Positions 20,573 through 29,897 of a DNA stretch of 64,000 nucleotides are shown in pieces. Each line of letters opens with the position of its first letter. The stretch's first letter is position 1. Source of the DNA: Melieria omissa (taxonomy: Eukaryota > Arthropoda > Insecta > Diptera > Ulidiidae); assembly GCA_963971225.1 (NCBI GenBank), contig OZ020270.1, positions 75,346,432 to 75,410,431 of the forward strand, in the 5' to 3' direction. A program made the translations under genes and the position numbers. Below the pieces are notes generated by a model. The model saw only the letters and a program-made list of their open reading frames with translations. It was not told the origin of the DNA and made no database searches.

Positions 20573-22603
20573 GGCTTAGATTCAAATTTGTCATTATATT
20601 ATCATAATGTAAGTGGTATGCGCACCAAATCGTCTCAGTTCCGTCAGGCCATTGCGTTACATGAGTACGACATTTTAGCAATAACCGAGACGTGGCTTAA
20701 CGATAATGTTGCCACAGCTGAATATTTCGATGAATTCTACCATGTATATCGTAAGGATCGCTGTTCGAGTGCTACAGGCCTCGAGAGAGGTGGCGGTGTT
20801 CTGCTCGCTATTAGGGCAAATTTGTGCAGCAAACTTATTTCTTTAGATCATTCTGATGGAAAGTTAGAGCAAATTGGCGTTAAAGTAAAAGGTCAATAGG
20901 TCAATTTACTTTATTTTATCTTATATTCCCCCTTGTAGTGACTTTGCATGTTATCAAAAGCACATAGATAATATATCCAGTTTAATGAACAATGCCAAGC
21001 AGTTTGATGAATTTATTTGCTTAGGTGATTTTAATTTAGCCAATATTTCTTGGTTAAACCATAACAATAATTTATTACCATCTAATCTTAAATCAAATAT
21101 CGATGTACTAGTTGTAAGTACTTTACTTTCGCTTGATCTCAAACAATGCAACTGCATTTTAAACGATTATGGCAGAATACTTGATCTCATTTTTGTTTCG
21201 AACGAGTTTAAAGTATCTTGTGAAGAATGCCTATCTCCTATTTTGAGTAACTGCCTCCATCATAAAGCTGTTATTCTTAGTTTTAAATTTTATGATTTTG
21301 ATAGTAACACAGGTGAGCCGATGCAGGTGCTTGACTACGCTAAGGCAGACTGCGCAGCGATTAACGAATTTTTGATTACCATTGACTGGTCGTTCTTCTG
21401 TTCCCCAAATGGCACGGCGGCCTCCTACAGGGTTATGTGTGAGCGTTTTCGATTTGCTATTTCGAGTTTTATTCCTTTGAAGCGCACAGTGACTCGAAAC
21501 AAACAACCCTGGTTCAACTCGAACCTTTGTAATCTGAAAAATATAAAAACAAAGGCCTTCAAAAAGTTTATGAAAAGCAATTCTGAAGCTGATCGTCTTA
21601 ATTTTCTTTCTCTGAGGAATAAATTCGATTGCCTCCATAACTTTTTATTCAAACAATATATGCTTAATATTGAATCGAAATTGAGATCTGACCCTTCAAG
21701 TTTTTGGCACTTTATCAATACAAAAAGGCAAACTAAAGGCTTCCCAACAAGTCTGGAGTATGATGGTGAAGTATCTGATAACACTTTAGACTCTTGCAAC
21801 TTGTTTGCACAATTTTTCGAGAAGGTTTAAGTGATGCATGATTCTACCATCATTCCCAAATTTGAAACTGCACCTTTGCAACCAATTTCTTCATTTCAAA
21901 TTTTGGAGGATGACGTCCTCTCTGCCATTTCAAAATTGAACAAAAATTTAACAAAATTGAATCTCACAGCAGCGAACCAAAGAGATTAAGTGAGATTAAG
22001 GACTTGGGTGTTATCTTTGACTCCAAACTTTCTTTTTCAAAACAGGTCGACTATATTGCCACAAAATCTTTTGCAATGATTGGCTTTATCAGAAGAAATA
22101 CAGCGGAATTCAAAGTTCCACAGACTTTAAAGTCACTCTACATAGCTCTGGTAAGAAGTCGCCTGGAGTACTGCTCATTAATTTGGAACCCTTATTATGA
22201 CGTCCACTCAAATAAAATTGAAAGAGTTCAAAAAATATTTACAAGAATCGCTTTGCGCAAGCTGCATTGGCCTGATGGTCTTCCATCCTACATCGGCAGA
22301 CGCAAATTGCTTGGGTTGCAGTCGTTGTGCAATAGAAGAGTATTATACTCATTAGTCTTTGCATACAATGTCACTAACGGCAAAATAAATTGTGTAGATT
22401 TGTCGAATCTTTTTGATCATTTTATTCCCCAACGAAACTTGAGGAATAACCGTCTTTTCATTGGCGCTACTCACAAAACTAATTATGCCTATAATGAGCC
22501 AATTACTAGATGCGTACGCTTGTGCAACAAGTTTAGTAATATCATTGATTTTAATTCATCTCTCGCTAGATTTAAGCTCAACTTGTTCACTATTTTTAAT
22601 TAG
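20573..22603 (+). pseudogene. LINE ORF2 (endonuclease and broken reverse transcriptase)
   Basis: The endonuclease begins near 20573 with LSLYYHNVSGMRTKSSQF and continues through ILAITETWLND. A frame break lies near 20895-20985, then FICLGDFNLANISW and DLIFVSN follow, the usual order in APE-type endonucleases. The linker reaches 21830. From 21990 the frame jumps straight to the thumb and C-terminus (DLGVIFDSKLSFSKQVDYI, YCSLIWNPYYDV), so the fingers and the palm with the YADD box are deleted. The product would lack polymerase activity. Homology to the 6.0-6.4 kb fragment supports a CR1/Jockey-group origin. Confidence 0.7.
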
Positions 22604-22650
22604 TCTGTAAGAATTTGTTCTGTAGACCGAAATAAATAAATAAATAAATA

Positions 22651-23095
22651 TACCATGGCTGATTTGTTATTATAGTGGGCGTGACGAAAAGGCATATCAG
22701 GTGGGCGTTGTCAATCTTATATATCCAATGTTAGCATCAATGAAACACGAAATCATTTGATATTAATACCTACTGATTTACGGACATGTACCGTAGCTTG
22801 GTTTTGTAAGTGTAGTGGGCGCGGAAAGTGGGCGTGGCTGATTATATTATAGTCTATGTTTGCCGTAATGACACGCTGAATCGTTTGATACCCATATTGC
22901 CTTACAAAAGCATACCATAGATGAGTTGTGTTACCATAGTGGGCGTAAGAAGGGGACGTGGTCATTCTCATATAGCCTATGTACCATTCCCCCAGATAAA
23001 AAAATTTTGGGTGCTTATTTCATCTAAATCGGTTCAGTGCTGTTTGCCTGATTGTGGCTCAAAAAACGTCACACTTGTTTTTATATAATAGTGTA
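22651..23095. repeat. DINE-1-like repeat, right flank of the LINE
   Basis: The sequence from CATGGCTGATTTGTTATTAT to GAATCGTTTGATACCCATAT matches 6974-7200 on the other side of the LINE. It then runs on to a terminus-like TCGGTTCAG...TTTTTATATAATAGTG. GGGCGTGG motifs occur repeatedly. It is non-coding. Confidence 0.55.
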
Positions 23096-23409
23096 GATGG
23101 ACCACATGAATCTCTTCAAATTGTACCATCTATTTGAAAGTGAGATCATCGAAAACGTCCTCGAAAAGTTAATGGAGTGATTGGTGTACTAATGGTCATG
23201 CTTTGCAAAATTTCTGATTTTGTCGATGGGTATCTGGCAAAGTTTATGCTTCTTAAAGAATGTAAAGCTAGAAATCAGGATCTTTTGAAAACCTTTTTTT
23301 AATATGGCAGGTACTTTGTACATTTGTACTTTGTCCGAAAGTGATGGCGAAGATGACTACGAAATTGCGTTAGACCAAAGGTTAAGTTAAAAAAAAAATC
23401 TATATTGAA

Positions 23410-23860
23410 AAACAACAAAAGTATACATTTTCATATTTCGTTGTAAAGTGAATTTCACAGGCTACAATATGGTAACAAACTTATGGCACCTTTATTTCGA
23501 GAAAAAAAATCCGTTTTTAAGAAATGTTTATACAAATTGTTTGCTTAAAACTTTTTATTAGTGCATTTCACGTATCTAATGTTGTACATTAATAAAAAGG
23601 TATGAAAAATACCTCTCGTTTGATATCCATATCGTGTAAATCAGTTGGAGATTAATTGAGATTTTTTGATAAAAACTTTCAGCTTTGACCCTGAGCCACG
23701 CCTTTTATGGGCGTTTCCCAAGCAAAACTTTTAGTTTGTTGTATTCACAAAAATACGCTCGATATGGCCCAATTTTCCGTTTTTTTTATCATAAGGGTTC
23801 CCTATATTGCATTTGTTCCGAAATTTGCGAATGTTTTCTTGCTTTCTAAATGCTGGTTGA
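23410..23860 (-). repeat. Interspersed repeat, inverted partner of 4717-5110
   Basis: See the block at 4717. The shared part includes GTAAATCAGTTGGAGATTAA (23638-23657) and CTTTTTATTAGTGCA. I see no coding potential. Confidence 0.55.
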
Positions 23861-23899
23861 ATAAATATATAAATTTTGTATCAGTTATAAAACACAATC

Positions 23900-24427
23900 T
23901 TAACCCTTTCCTTCCCATGGTAGCCATATGGCTACCAAATTCAAATTTGGAATTTCGATGTATAATTTTCGATTTTTTCCCATTCTATGAATTGTATCGC
24001 TTAAAAGAAACACTGTTCTGAGCTTTTTCAGCAAAATATGTAGTTTGTTTTTATGGGAACATTGAAAATTGTTAACATTTGTGCAACGGTTCCCGCTCGA
24101 CAGGGCAGCAGAATTAAATGGCAAAAATGTAATATTGCTCTATGTTTAACAAAGGACACCAAATAACTCTAAAATTCTAAGAAATAACTCTAAAAACTTG
24201 TAAATAAGGGACATTTTGTTTTCATATAAAATATGTTTTAATTTTGCTTCATAAAAGCCCAGTGTAGTCTAGTGTAGTATGGCTACCTCCTCCTCGCACT
24301 TCCCACTGGAAAGTCGAAACCGTTTTAAATATGATGCAAAATACTTTCAAATAGTTCTCTCGTTTCAAATAACCAACTTCCAATTTGTTTCTATGGCTAT
24401 TTCATAATTCGGGAAGGATAGGGTTAA
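23900..24427. mobile_element. TTAA-flanked MITE with CCCTTTCC ends
   Basis: TTAA at 23900-23903 and 24424-24427 flanks ends CCCTTTCCTTCCC and GGGAAGGATAGGG. This is piggyBac-type by TSD and CCC termini. It contains an 18-bp perfect palindrome GGTAGCCATATGGCTACC (23919-23936). It is non-coding. Confidence 0.6.
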
Positions 24428-24468
24428 ACCACTAAGCAAATAAACACATAGAGGTGCCACGTAGTATA

Positions 24469-25340
24469 GGGGTTTCCAACAAGAGGTTTTATTTTGAATC
24501 ACCCGGTATTTCGGTAGTTGTCACTTTTGAAGCTTTTATTCTTTGACATTTGACAAGTAGAAACTACGCCATTACTAAAAATGGAACGATACACGCTTCA
24601 ACAATGCATTGAAATTATTAAAATTCACTACAAAAATGGTGAAAATCTTGCAGTCACAGTTCGCAAAACTAAAGTATTTTTGGGTCGTCGTGAAGCACCT
24701 TGTCGGACCGCAATAGAGAAATTGGTGGAAAAATTCGAGCTGTTGGGACAAGTTAGTGATGTGAAGAATAAAACCCGTGCACGTCGCTCAAGAACAACAA
24801 GGTTTGTCGATTCCTCGTCGTTCTTTGGAATTGGGCATTCCAAAAGCGTCATTACACCGTATTTTGCATAAAGACTTGGGTCTTAAGGCTTATAAAGTTC
24901 AGTTAACACAAGAACTCAAGCCGACCGATCATCAACAACGTCGTGTCTTTGCTGATTGGGTCCTCTGGGTGTTATCTCTGGAAGAGGTGATCACAATTGG
25001 CCACCGAGATCTTGTGATTTAACACCTTGCGACTTCTTCCTTTGGGGCCACGTGAAAGATAAGGTGTACGCCAACAGCCCAGCGTCGATTCAAGACCTCA
25101 AAGATAGAATTCGTGAGGCTATCGAGGACATAGGGCAGCCACTGTGCGATTTGGTTATGGAAAATTTCATGAAAAGGATATGGTCCTGTAAGCGTGTTCG
25201 TGGTGGCCATTTGGCTGATGTTGTTTTTCATTATTAACGGCATACCTTCCTCTTTATTATGAAATAAACGTCCGATCATTTATCTCAAAAAATTGCATTT
25301 TTCTTTGAACACCAAAATAACACCTCTTGTTGGAAAACCC
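24469..25340 (+). mobile_element. Deleted mariner/Tc1-type element (872 bp)
   Basis: TA duplications (24467-24468, 25341-25342) flank inverted ends containing TCCAACAAGAGGT, with T-rich continuation TTTATTTTG / CAAAATAACA. The transposase inside is fragmentary. The left flank (ACTAAGCAAATAAACACATA) recurs in inverse orientation at 37776-37797. Confidence 0.75.
24581..25237 (+). pseudogene. Mariner/Tc1-group transposase with internal deletion
   Basis: The N-terminal helix-turn-helix region (MERYTLQQCIEIIKIHYKN...) is intact to about residue 75. The frame then shifts near 24800 into QEQQGLSIPRRSLELGIPKA, which is the second DNA-binding helix set. From 24956 the frame returns to the C-terminal part with PRSCDLTPCDFFLWGHVKD (the third catalytic acid region) and ends at 25237. 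The segment with the first two catalytic Asp residues is deleted and the pieces are out of frame, so it is inactive. The N-terminal domain is of the kind found in many insect mariner-like proteins. Confidence 0.7.
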
Positions 25341-25342
25341 TA

Positions 25343-25530
25343 TACAAAATTTTTCGGTCACGCAAATCTAGCACAGAAGGTCCCACACGTGCTTCGGCTA
25401 TACGAAGTTTTGTCGCTGGCTTCGTCAAACTTCAATTTTCGAAGTTCATCTTCATTCTTTGTGGGATGTTCGACAAGGAACATCAATTGCGAGCTGTGCT
25501 GTGCTGATGAGCGAGAAATTCGAATATGCA
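25343..25530. other. Unassigned sequence between two elements
   Basis: An open minus-strand stretch containing QHSSQLMFLVEHPTKNEDEL is present but has no recognised motif, no start context and no neighbour to support it. No gene called. Confidence 0.3.
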
Positions 25531-25536
25531 AGGGTG

Positions 25537-26670
25537 TTTTTTTTCCAGTAGGGGAAAGCATCGAAAGCCAAACGAGTGCGAGACTTGAACACGCTAAAAC
25601 CCCTGTATTCACAGTCCGTGTACCTCCATCGTGGCACCACCGCAAGGTATTACTTCACGATGAAGGCGGATATGTTAGCGTTCAGCTACGTCCAGACATG
25701 AGTCATAAGATGCTCTGCCGAAAAGTGTCGTGTTCGGACGGCTCATCGGCGTATTTGGCGCATATACGCAAAACGTATGGTGGACCGTTTCAGCCACCCC
25801 GATACACTGATTGCAGTGAGGGCTCTCTGCGTGCTTGAATTTGTGCAGGTATGCACGGAAGCATCCATGGCCAGAGAGGAACTGCGTGAGGAAAAAATTC
25901 AGCTCGCCATGTGTCCGCTTTAGCCAGGGTGCCAGCACTGGGATGAGCGTTCGCGTCCAGCTGCTTTTCGAGGACTCTATCTTCGTTGCCATGCCACTAT
26001 CGTGTCTTCGGCCGACACCTGTGCACCTCGTTTATGGCAGTACGTATTGGCCTGTTGCAGGATCACTAACTGAATAGGTGGTCTACCAGCGATTACATCG
26101 GCCGCCTCTTCCGAGACCGTCCTGAATGCGCGGCAGACGCGTAGTGAGTTTAGCCGGTACGCCGTTTTTAGCTGCCTGCTGTATGAGGCCACCTACGCCG
26201 CCTTGTGCCACACCGGACAGGCGTAGGTTGGGACAGCTGTGTTAACGACTGCAAGCAGTGTTCTTGCTTGGGTAGAGGGACCACCAATATTCGGCATCAA
26301 CCGCGAAAGCCTGGCTGTTACTTTTAGGGCCTTCTCGCCGTCATGCGACAGATGCGCCTTGTAATTCAGACGGCAGTCCAGCAGTATGCCGAGATACTTT
26401 ATTTCGGGGCGCGACTGTATGAGATGCCCTCCGACATTTACAGTCACGCTTTCCACGCATTTTCTGCTGCTTATCAGAACGGCTTCGGTTTTTTCACCTG
26501 CCAGTTGCAGGCCTGCTTCTGTCAGCCAGGCTGTGAGCCGAGAGATTGATTCGTTTGCCTTGGCTTCGATCTCGTGCAGGTGTTTGGCTACTACGACTAG
26601 CGCTACGTCGTCAGCGTATCCAACCGTAGTTACACCACTAGGCACCTCAGTTCGCAACAGGCCGTCGTAC
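25537..26670 (-). pseudogene. 5'-truncated R1-clade LINE with broken ORF2
   Basis: On the minus strand the copy starts in the RT palm (MYDGLLRTEVPSG, then the catalytic GYADDVALVVV near 26599-26631) and runs through the thumb (IKYLGILLDCRLNYKAHL) to the C-terminal segment with LSGHGCFRAYLHKFKH and C..C-H-type residues (CNQCIGVAETVHHTF). An in-frame stop at 26193-26195 and a frameshift near 25980 kill it. Gene order and motifs match the complete element at 26702-32007, but the sequence is a different subfamily. The 3' end is a short T8 tract at 25537 preceded by CAAGGG (25529-25534). Confidence 0.75.
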
Positions 26671-26699
26671 ATCACGTATGTGTGATGTACACACACAAG

Positions 26700-26701
<2 letters not shown>

Positions 26702-26733
<32 letters not shown>
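26702..26733 (-). other. LINE poly-A tail (T32 on plus strand)
   Basis: An uninterrupted T run directly after the TSD marks the 3' terminus of the minus-strand LINE. Its purity supports a young insertion. Confidence 0.85.
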
Positions 26734-26736
<3 letters not shown>

Positions 26737-26900
26737 GAGGAGTAAAAGCATCAAAAGCCGAGGTCAGTGCGAGACTTTAACCCGCTAAACATCTCCCCTT
26801 GTCCGACGGAAAGTTCCTCCCGGAACTACCGCTAAGTATTTCGTCGGGAGGCCGTCTGAGCATTAAAGCTCAATCGTCTGTTGTTGGTCTGTCAAGTCCG

Positions 26901-29897
26901 TTACTGTTCGTTATGGGGTTGGGCCATTGAACCCAAGATTTCGCGTCGTCGCGCAGCGCGTTGGCGCTCAATCCACCGGAGTGCCGTCATGATCCGTGCT
27001 GCCGCCGTTTGTACAACTTCCCATTTTCCGGGTGAATCGCACATTTGGGGCACAAGGTTGGTTGTCGTTGGGGCTTCACCGAAGACTTCCGCGATAGAGC
27101 CTCTCTCGTTAGCGAAGCGTGGGCAGCATAGCAGGACATGCTGAACGTCTTCGATTTCATTGGGGCACTGAGGGCAGAAAGGATCGTCCTCATGTTTGAA
27201 GCGGTGAAGGTATTGCTTAAAGCATCCATGCCCGCTTAGCAGCTGCGTGAGATAAAAATCTACCTCTCCGTGTTTGCGGTTGATCCAGACCTCAATGTGA
27301 GGGATCAGGGCAAACGTCCATCTTCCCTTCTCCGATGTGTTCCACCTTTGTTGCCATTCATTTACGCTGCACCGCCTTTCGTCCGCTTTCGATGCCCTAG
27401 CACCCGCTGTGTATATGCGATTGAGTTCTCGCGCTAGGATATCTATTGGGGGCATGCTTGCAATAACCAATATCGCGTCGTCAGATATTGTACGAAAGCC
27501 ACTGGCTACTCGTAATGCACTTAAGCGGTATGTCGCCCTGATGCCAGACATGTACGTGGCTTTAAAGGTTGCGTCTACCCAGATCGGTGCTGCGTAAAGT
27601 ACGATGGAAGTAGTAACCGTTGCCAGTAACTTCCTTCTGCTAGCGCGTGGTCCGCCAAGATTCACCATAATGCGTGATAACGCACCGCCTACTTTTGCCG
27701 CCTTGTCATTGACCGCAGCCAGGTGATCTTTAAAGGACATTCGGGTGTCGATACGTACGCCAAGGTATCTGATGTGCGGCTGGGAGGTTATTTCGTGATC
27801 GCCAGCTTTAAAAGTGAATGTCTCTCGTATTTTCCGAGTACTCAAGAGAACCGCCTCTGTTTTTTCGGCTGCTAGTTTTAGTTGTGCGCTGCGCAACCAT
27901 CTCATGACTAGCATTATGGATTCATTGCACAGCTGCTGTACTTCAGCTATAGTTTTGGCGACTACTACCAGCGCAATATCATCCGCGTAGCCAACTAGTT
28001 TGCTGTCCGCCGGAAGTCCGATCCTCAATACTCCATCATACATGGCATTCCAAAGGGCCGGGCCCAGTACCGAGCCCTGTGGCACCCCTCGTGAAACGCA
28101 ATACTGCTTGACGCCATCATCGGTGTCATACAACAATAACCTATTCTCGAAGTAATTGACGATCATTCGTATAAGATACGTCGGTGTCCGGATCATCGTG
28201 AGTGCTTCTATTATGCTGGGCCAGCTTGCTGTATTAAAGGCGTTTTTCACGTCAAGTGTTACTACCGCGCAGTATTTCTTGTCGCCCCATCTCCACCTTG
28301 TTCCACTAGTAGCATCGCGCGCAATATCCATGACCGTTTTAACCGCGTCAACGGTGGATTTGCCTCGTCTAAAACCAAATTGCGCATCGGATAAGCCATA
28401 TGGGCCTTCCAGAGTTTCTTGCAGGCGGTTGACGATTATCCTCTCGAGTATCTTGCCCATGGAGTCGAGCATACACAATGGTCTATATGCTGATGGTTGG
28501 TCCGGTTGCTTGCCTGGTTTGAGTAGAAGAACTAGTCGCTGTCGCTTCCACATATTTGGAAAGACACCCTTCTTCAGACACATGGTGAACATCGCCGCAA
28601 AGGTGGCAGGGTTCGCTCGGATGGCGGATTTCAACGCTATGTTGGGGATGCCGTCTAATCCTGGTGCCTTATTGTCACCCATTTTGTTCAGGGTTACGAG
28701 CACTTCTTCCGTCGTTACTTCCGGAATATCACTTTCTTCCGTGGATTGGTGAACATACGTCGGTCTTTCGCCTTCTGGAGGGAATAGTGTAGTGACTACA
28801 GCTTCCAGAAGTGCTGGGTCTGAGGGCTGCGGTGCTTTAGTGCCTCTCACTTGGCTCATGACCACTTTATAGGCTGTACCCCAAGGGTCTATATCTGCGC
28901 CATCACGCAGATCTTTGAAGCACGAGTCCTTGCTTTTCCGTATCGCCTTCTTAAGCTGGTTGCGGCATTTTTTATATTCGTAGCGAAGCGTCTCGTAATT
29001 TGGTTGGGTTCGCGATCGCTGCATTCTCCTGCGCGCATGGTTGCAGCACCTCCTACACTCGGCGATGTCTTGATTCCACCAGTAGACTGGTTTACGACTC
29101 GGCTTTTGCGACCTTCTGGACATAGCTGCATCGCAGGCTTTACTAATACGCCTTGAGATCCCTTCTGCCATAGTTTCGGGTTCACTCTCGATGATTTCGC
29201 CGTCATGCCACACCTGTAGGAATACATCCTCATCAAAGAGGCGATGCTTCCAGCCCCTTGTCTGTGCCATTGCTATTTGTTGTCGTTTCGCTATCTGCAG
29301 CTCGATGATAATAGCTCGATGGTCGCTATGCGTATAGAAGTCGGCGATCTTCCAAGTTGTGTGACGCGCGATCGTTCTGTGAGCGAAGGTCAGATCAATA
29401 GCTGATCGTCTGTCCCCGGCCTCGAAGGTGTGCTGTCCGTCGTTTAGGAGTTCAACGTCTAGTGTGGCCATACACTCCATAAGCACCCTACCTCTAGGGT
29501 TTGTGCTTCTGCTACCCCACGATATTGACCAGGCGTTAAAGTCGCCGGCTATTATAGCCGGTTGTCTCGTCCTAGCCTCTGAGACCATCTCTTCGATCAT
29601 CTGTTCGAATTGGTTTAAATCCAAGCTTGGAGGAGCGTAACACGAGAAGAAATAAACGCCATTTATTTTGGCCCATGTGAAGCCGTTGTACGCTATTGAC
29701 GCGCTACTCTGGTACGCTTTGCCATTGGTGGTCCATATTGCCGCTTTGCTCGATGCATCTGTTGTCCATTCGCAGCCATCTACGTTGTGGTGTTGTTCAC
29801 ACAGGATAGCGAGATCGAACTGTTGCTCGAAGATAGTTTGCTGCAAGATATCCTGCGCCGCGATACAGTGATTTAGGTTTAACTGAACGATTTTCAT
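26901..29897 (-). CDS. R1-clade LINE ORF2: endonuclease and reverse transcriptase
   Basis: A protein of 998 residues that nicks target DNA and copies the element RNA at the nick. The APE-type endonuclease occupies residues 1-215 (start MKIVQLNLNHCIAAQDIL, AIIAGDFNAWS near 114, THSDHRAI near 190). Reverse transcriptase spans about 400-700 (APGLDGIPN, FGFRRGKSTVDAV, VTLDVKNAFN, GVPQGSVLGP, and catalytic GYADDIALVV near 640). The thumb follows with IRYLGVRID. The C-terminus has a Cys/His cluster (CPQCPNEIEDVQHVLLCC). All key motifs seen are intact and the length suits the R1 clade. The start overlaps the stop of ORF1 by ATGA, suggesting coupled termination and restart, as described for related elements. 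Confidence 0.92.
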   Translation of the reverse strand: MKIVQLNLNHCIAAQDILQQTIFEQQFDLAILCEQHHNVDGCEWTTDASSKAAIWTTNGKAYQSSASIAYNGFTWAKINGVYFFSCYAPPSLDLNQFEQMIEEMVSEARTRQPAIIAGDFNAWSISWGSRSTNPRGRVLMECMATLDVELLNDGQHTFEAGDRRSAIDLTFAHRTIARHTTWKIADFYTHSDHRAIIIELQIAKRQQIAMAQTRGWKHRLFDEDVFLQVWHDGEIIESEPETMAEGISRRISKACDAAMSRRSQKPSRKPVYWWNQDIAECRRCCNHARRRMQRSRTQPNYETLRYEYKKCRNQLKKAIRKSKDSCFKDLRDGADIDPWGTAYKVVMSQVRGTKAPQPSDPALLEAVVTTLFPPEGERPTYVHQSTEESDIPEVTTEEVLVTLNKMGDNKAPGLDGIPNIALKSAIRANPATFAAMFTMCLKKGVFPNMWKRQRLVLLLKPGKQPDQPSAYRPLCMLDSMGKILERIIVNRLQETLEGPYGLSDAQFGFRRGKSTVDAVKTVMDIARDATSGTRWRWGDKKYCAVVTLDVKNAFNTASWPSIIEALTMIRTPTYLIRMIVNYFENRLLLYDTDDGVKQYCVSRGVPQGSVLGPALWNAMYDGVLRIGLPADSKLVGYADDIALVVVAKTIAEVQQLCNESIMLVMRWLRSAQLKLAAEKTEAVLLSTRKIRETFTFKAGDHEITSQPHIRYLGVRIDTRMSFKDHLAAVNDKAAKVGGALSRIMVNLGGPRASRRKLLATVTTSIVLYAAPIWVDATFKATYMSGIRATYRLSALRVASGFRTISDDAILVIASMPPIDILARELNRIYTAGARASKADERRCSVNEWQQRWNTSEKGRWTFALIPHIEVWINRKHGEVDFYLTQLLSGHGCFKQYLHRFKHEDDPFCPQCPNEIEDVQHVLLCCPRFANERGSIAEVFGEAPTTTNLVPQMCDSPGKWEVVQTAAARIMTALRWIERQRAARRREILGSMAQPHNEQ

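Larger units (their letters stand above)
7205..22650 (+). mobile_element. CR1/Jockey-group LINE, split by nested insertions
   Basis: One non-LTR element is spread over 15.4 kb. Its own sequence occupies about 7205-7312, 16725-16927, and 20162-22650, ending in an (AAATA)n-like tail at 22630-22650. The flanking DNA on both sides is the same DINE-like repeat (7185-7204 and 22651 onward), which fixes the borders. Three later elements lie inside: the long-inverted-repeat element, the errantivirus-type element within it, and a gypsy-superfamily element. The reading frame of ORF1 resumes exactly at each joint when one TSD is removed. It is dead, because the RT core is deleted near 21990 and there are frameshifts. 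Confidence 0.75.

Noticed and set aside
28156..28752. Plus-strand open frame of 198 codons inside the LINE
   Set aside because: It is the antisense shadow of ORF2 and has no motif; the minus strand carries the real protein.
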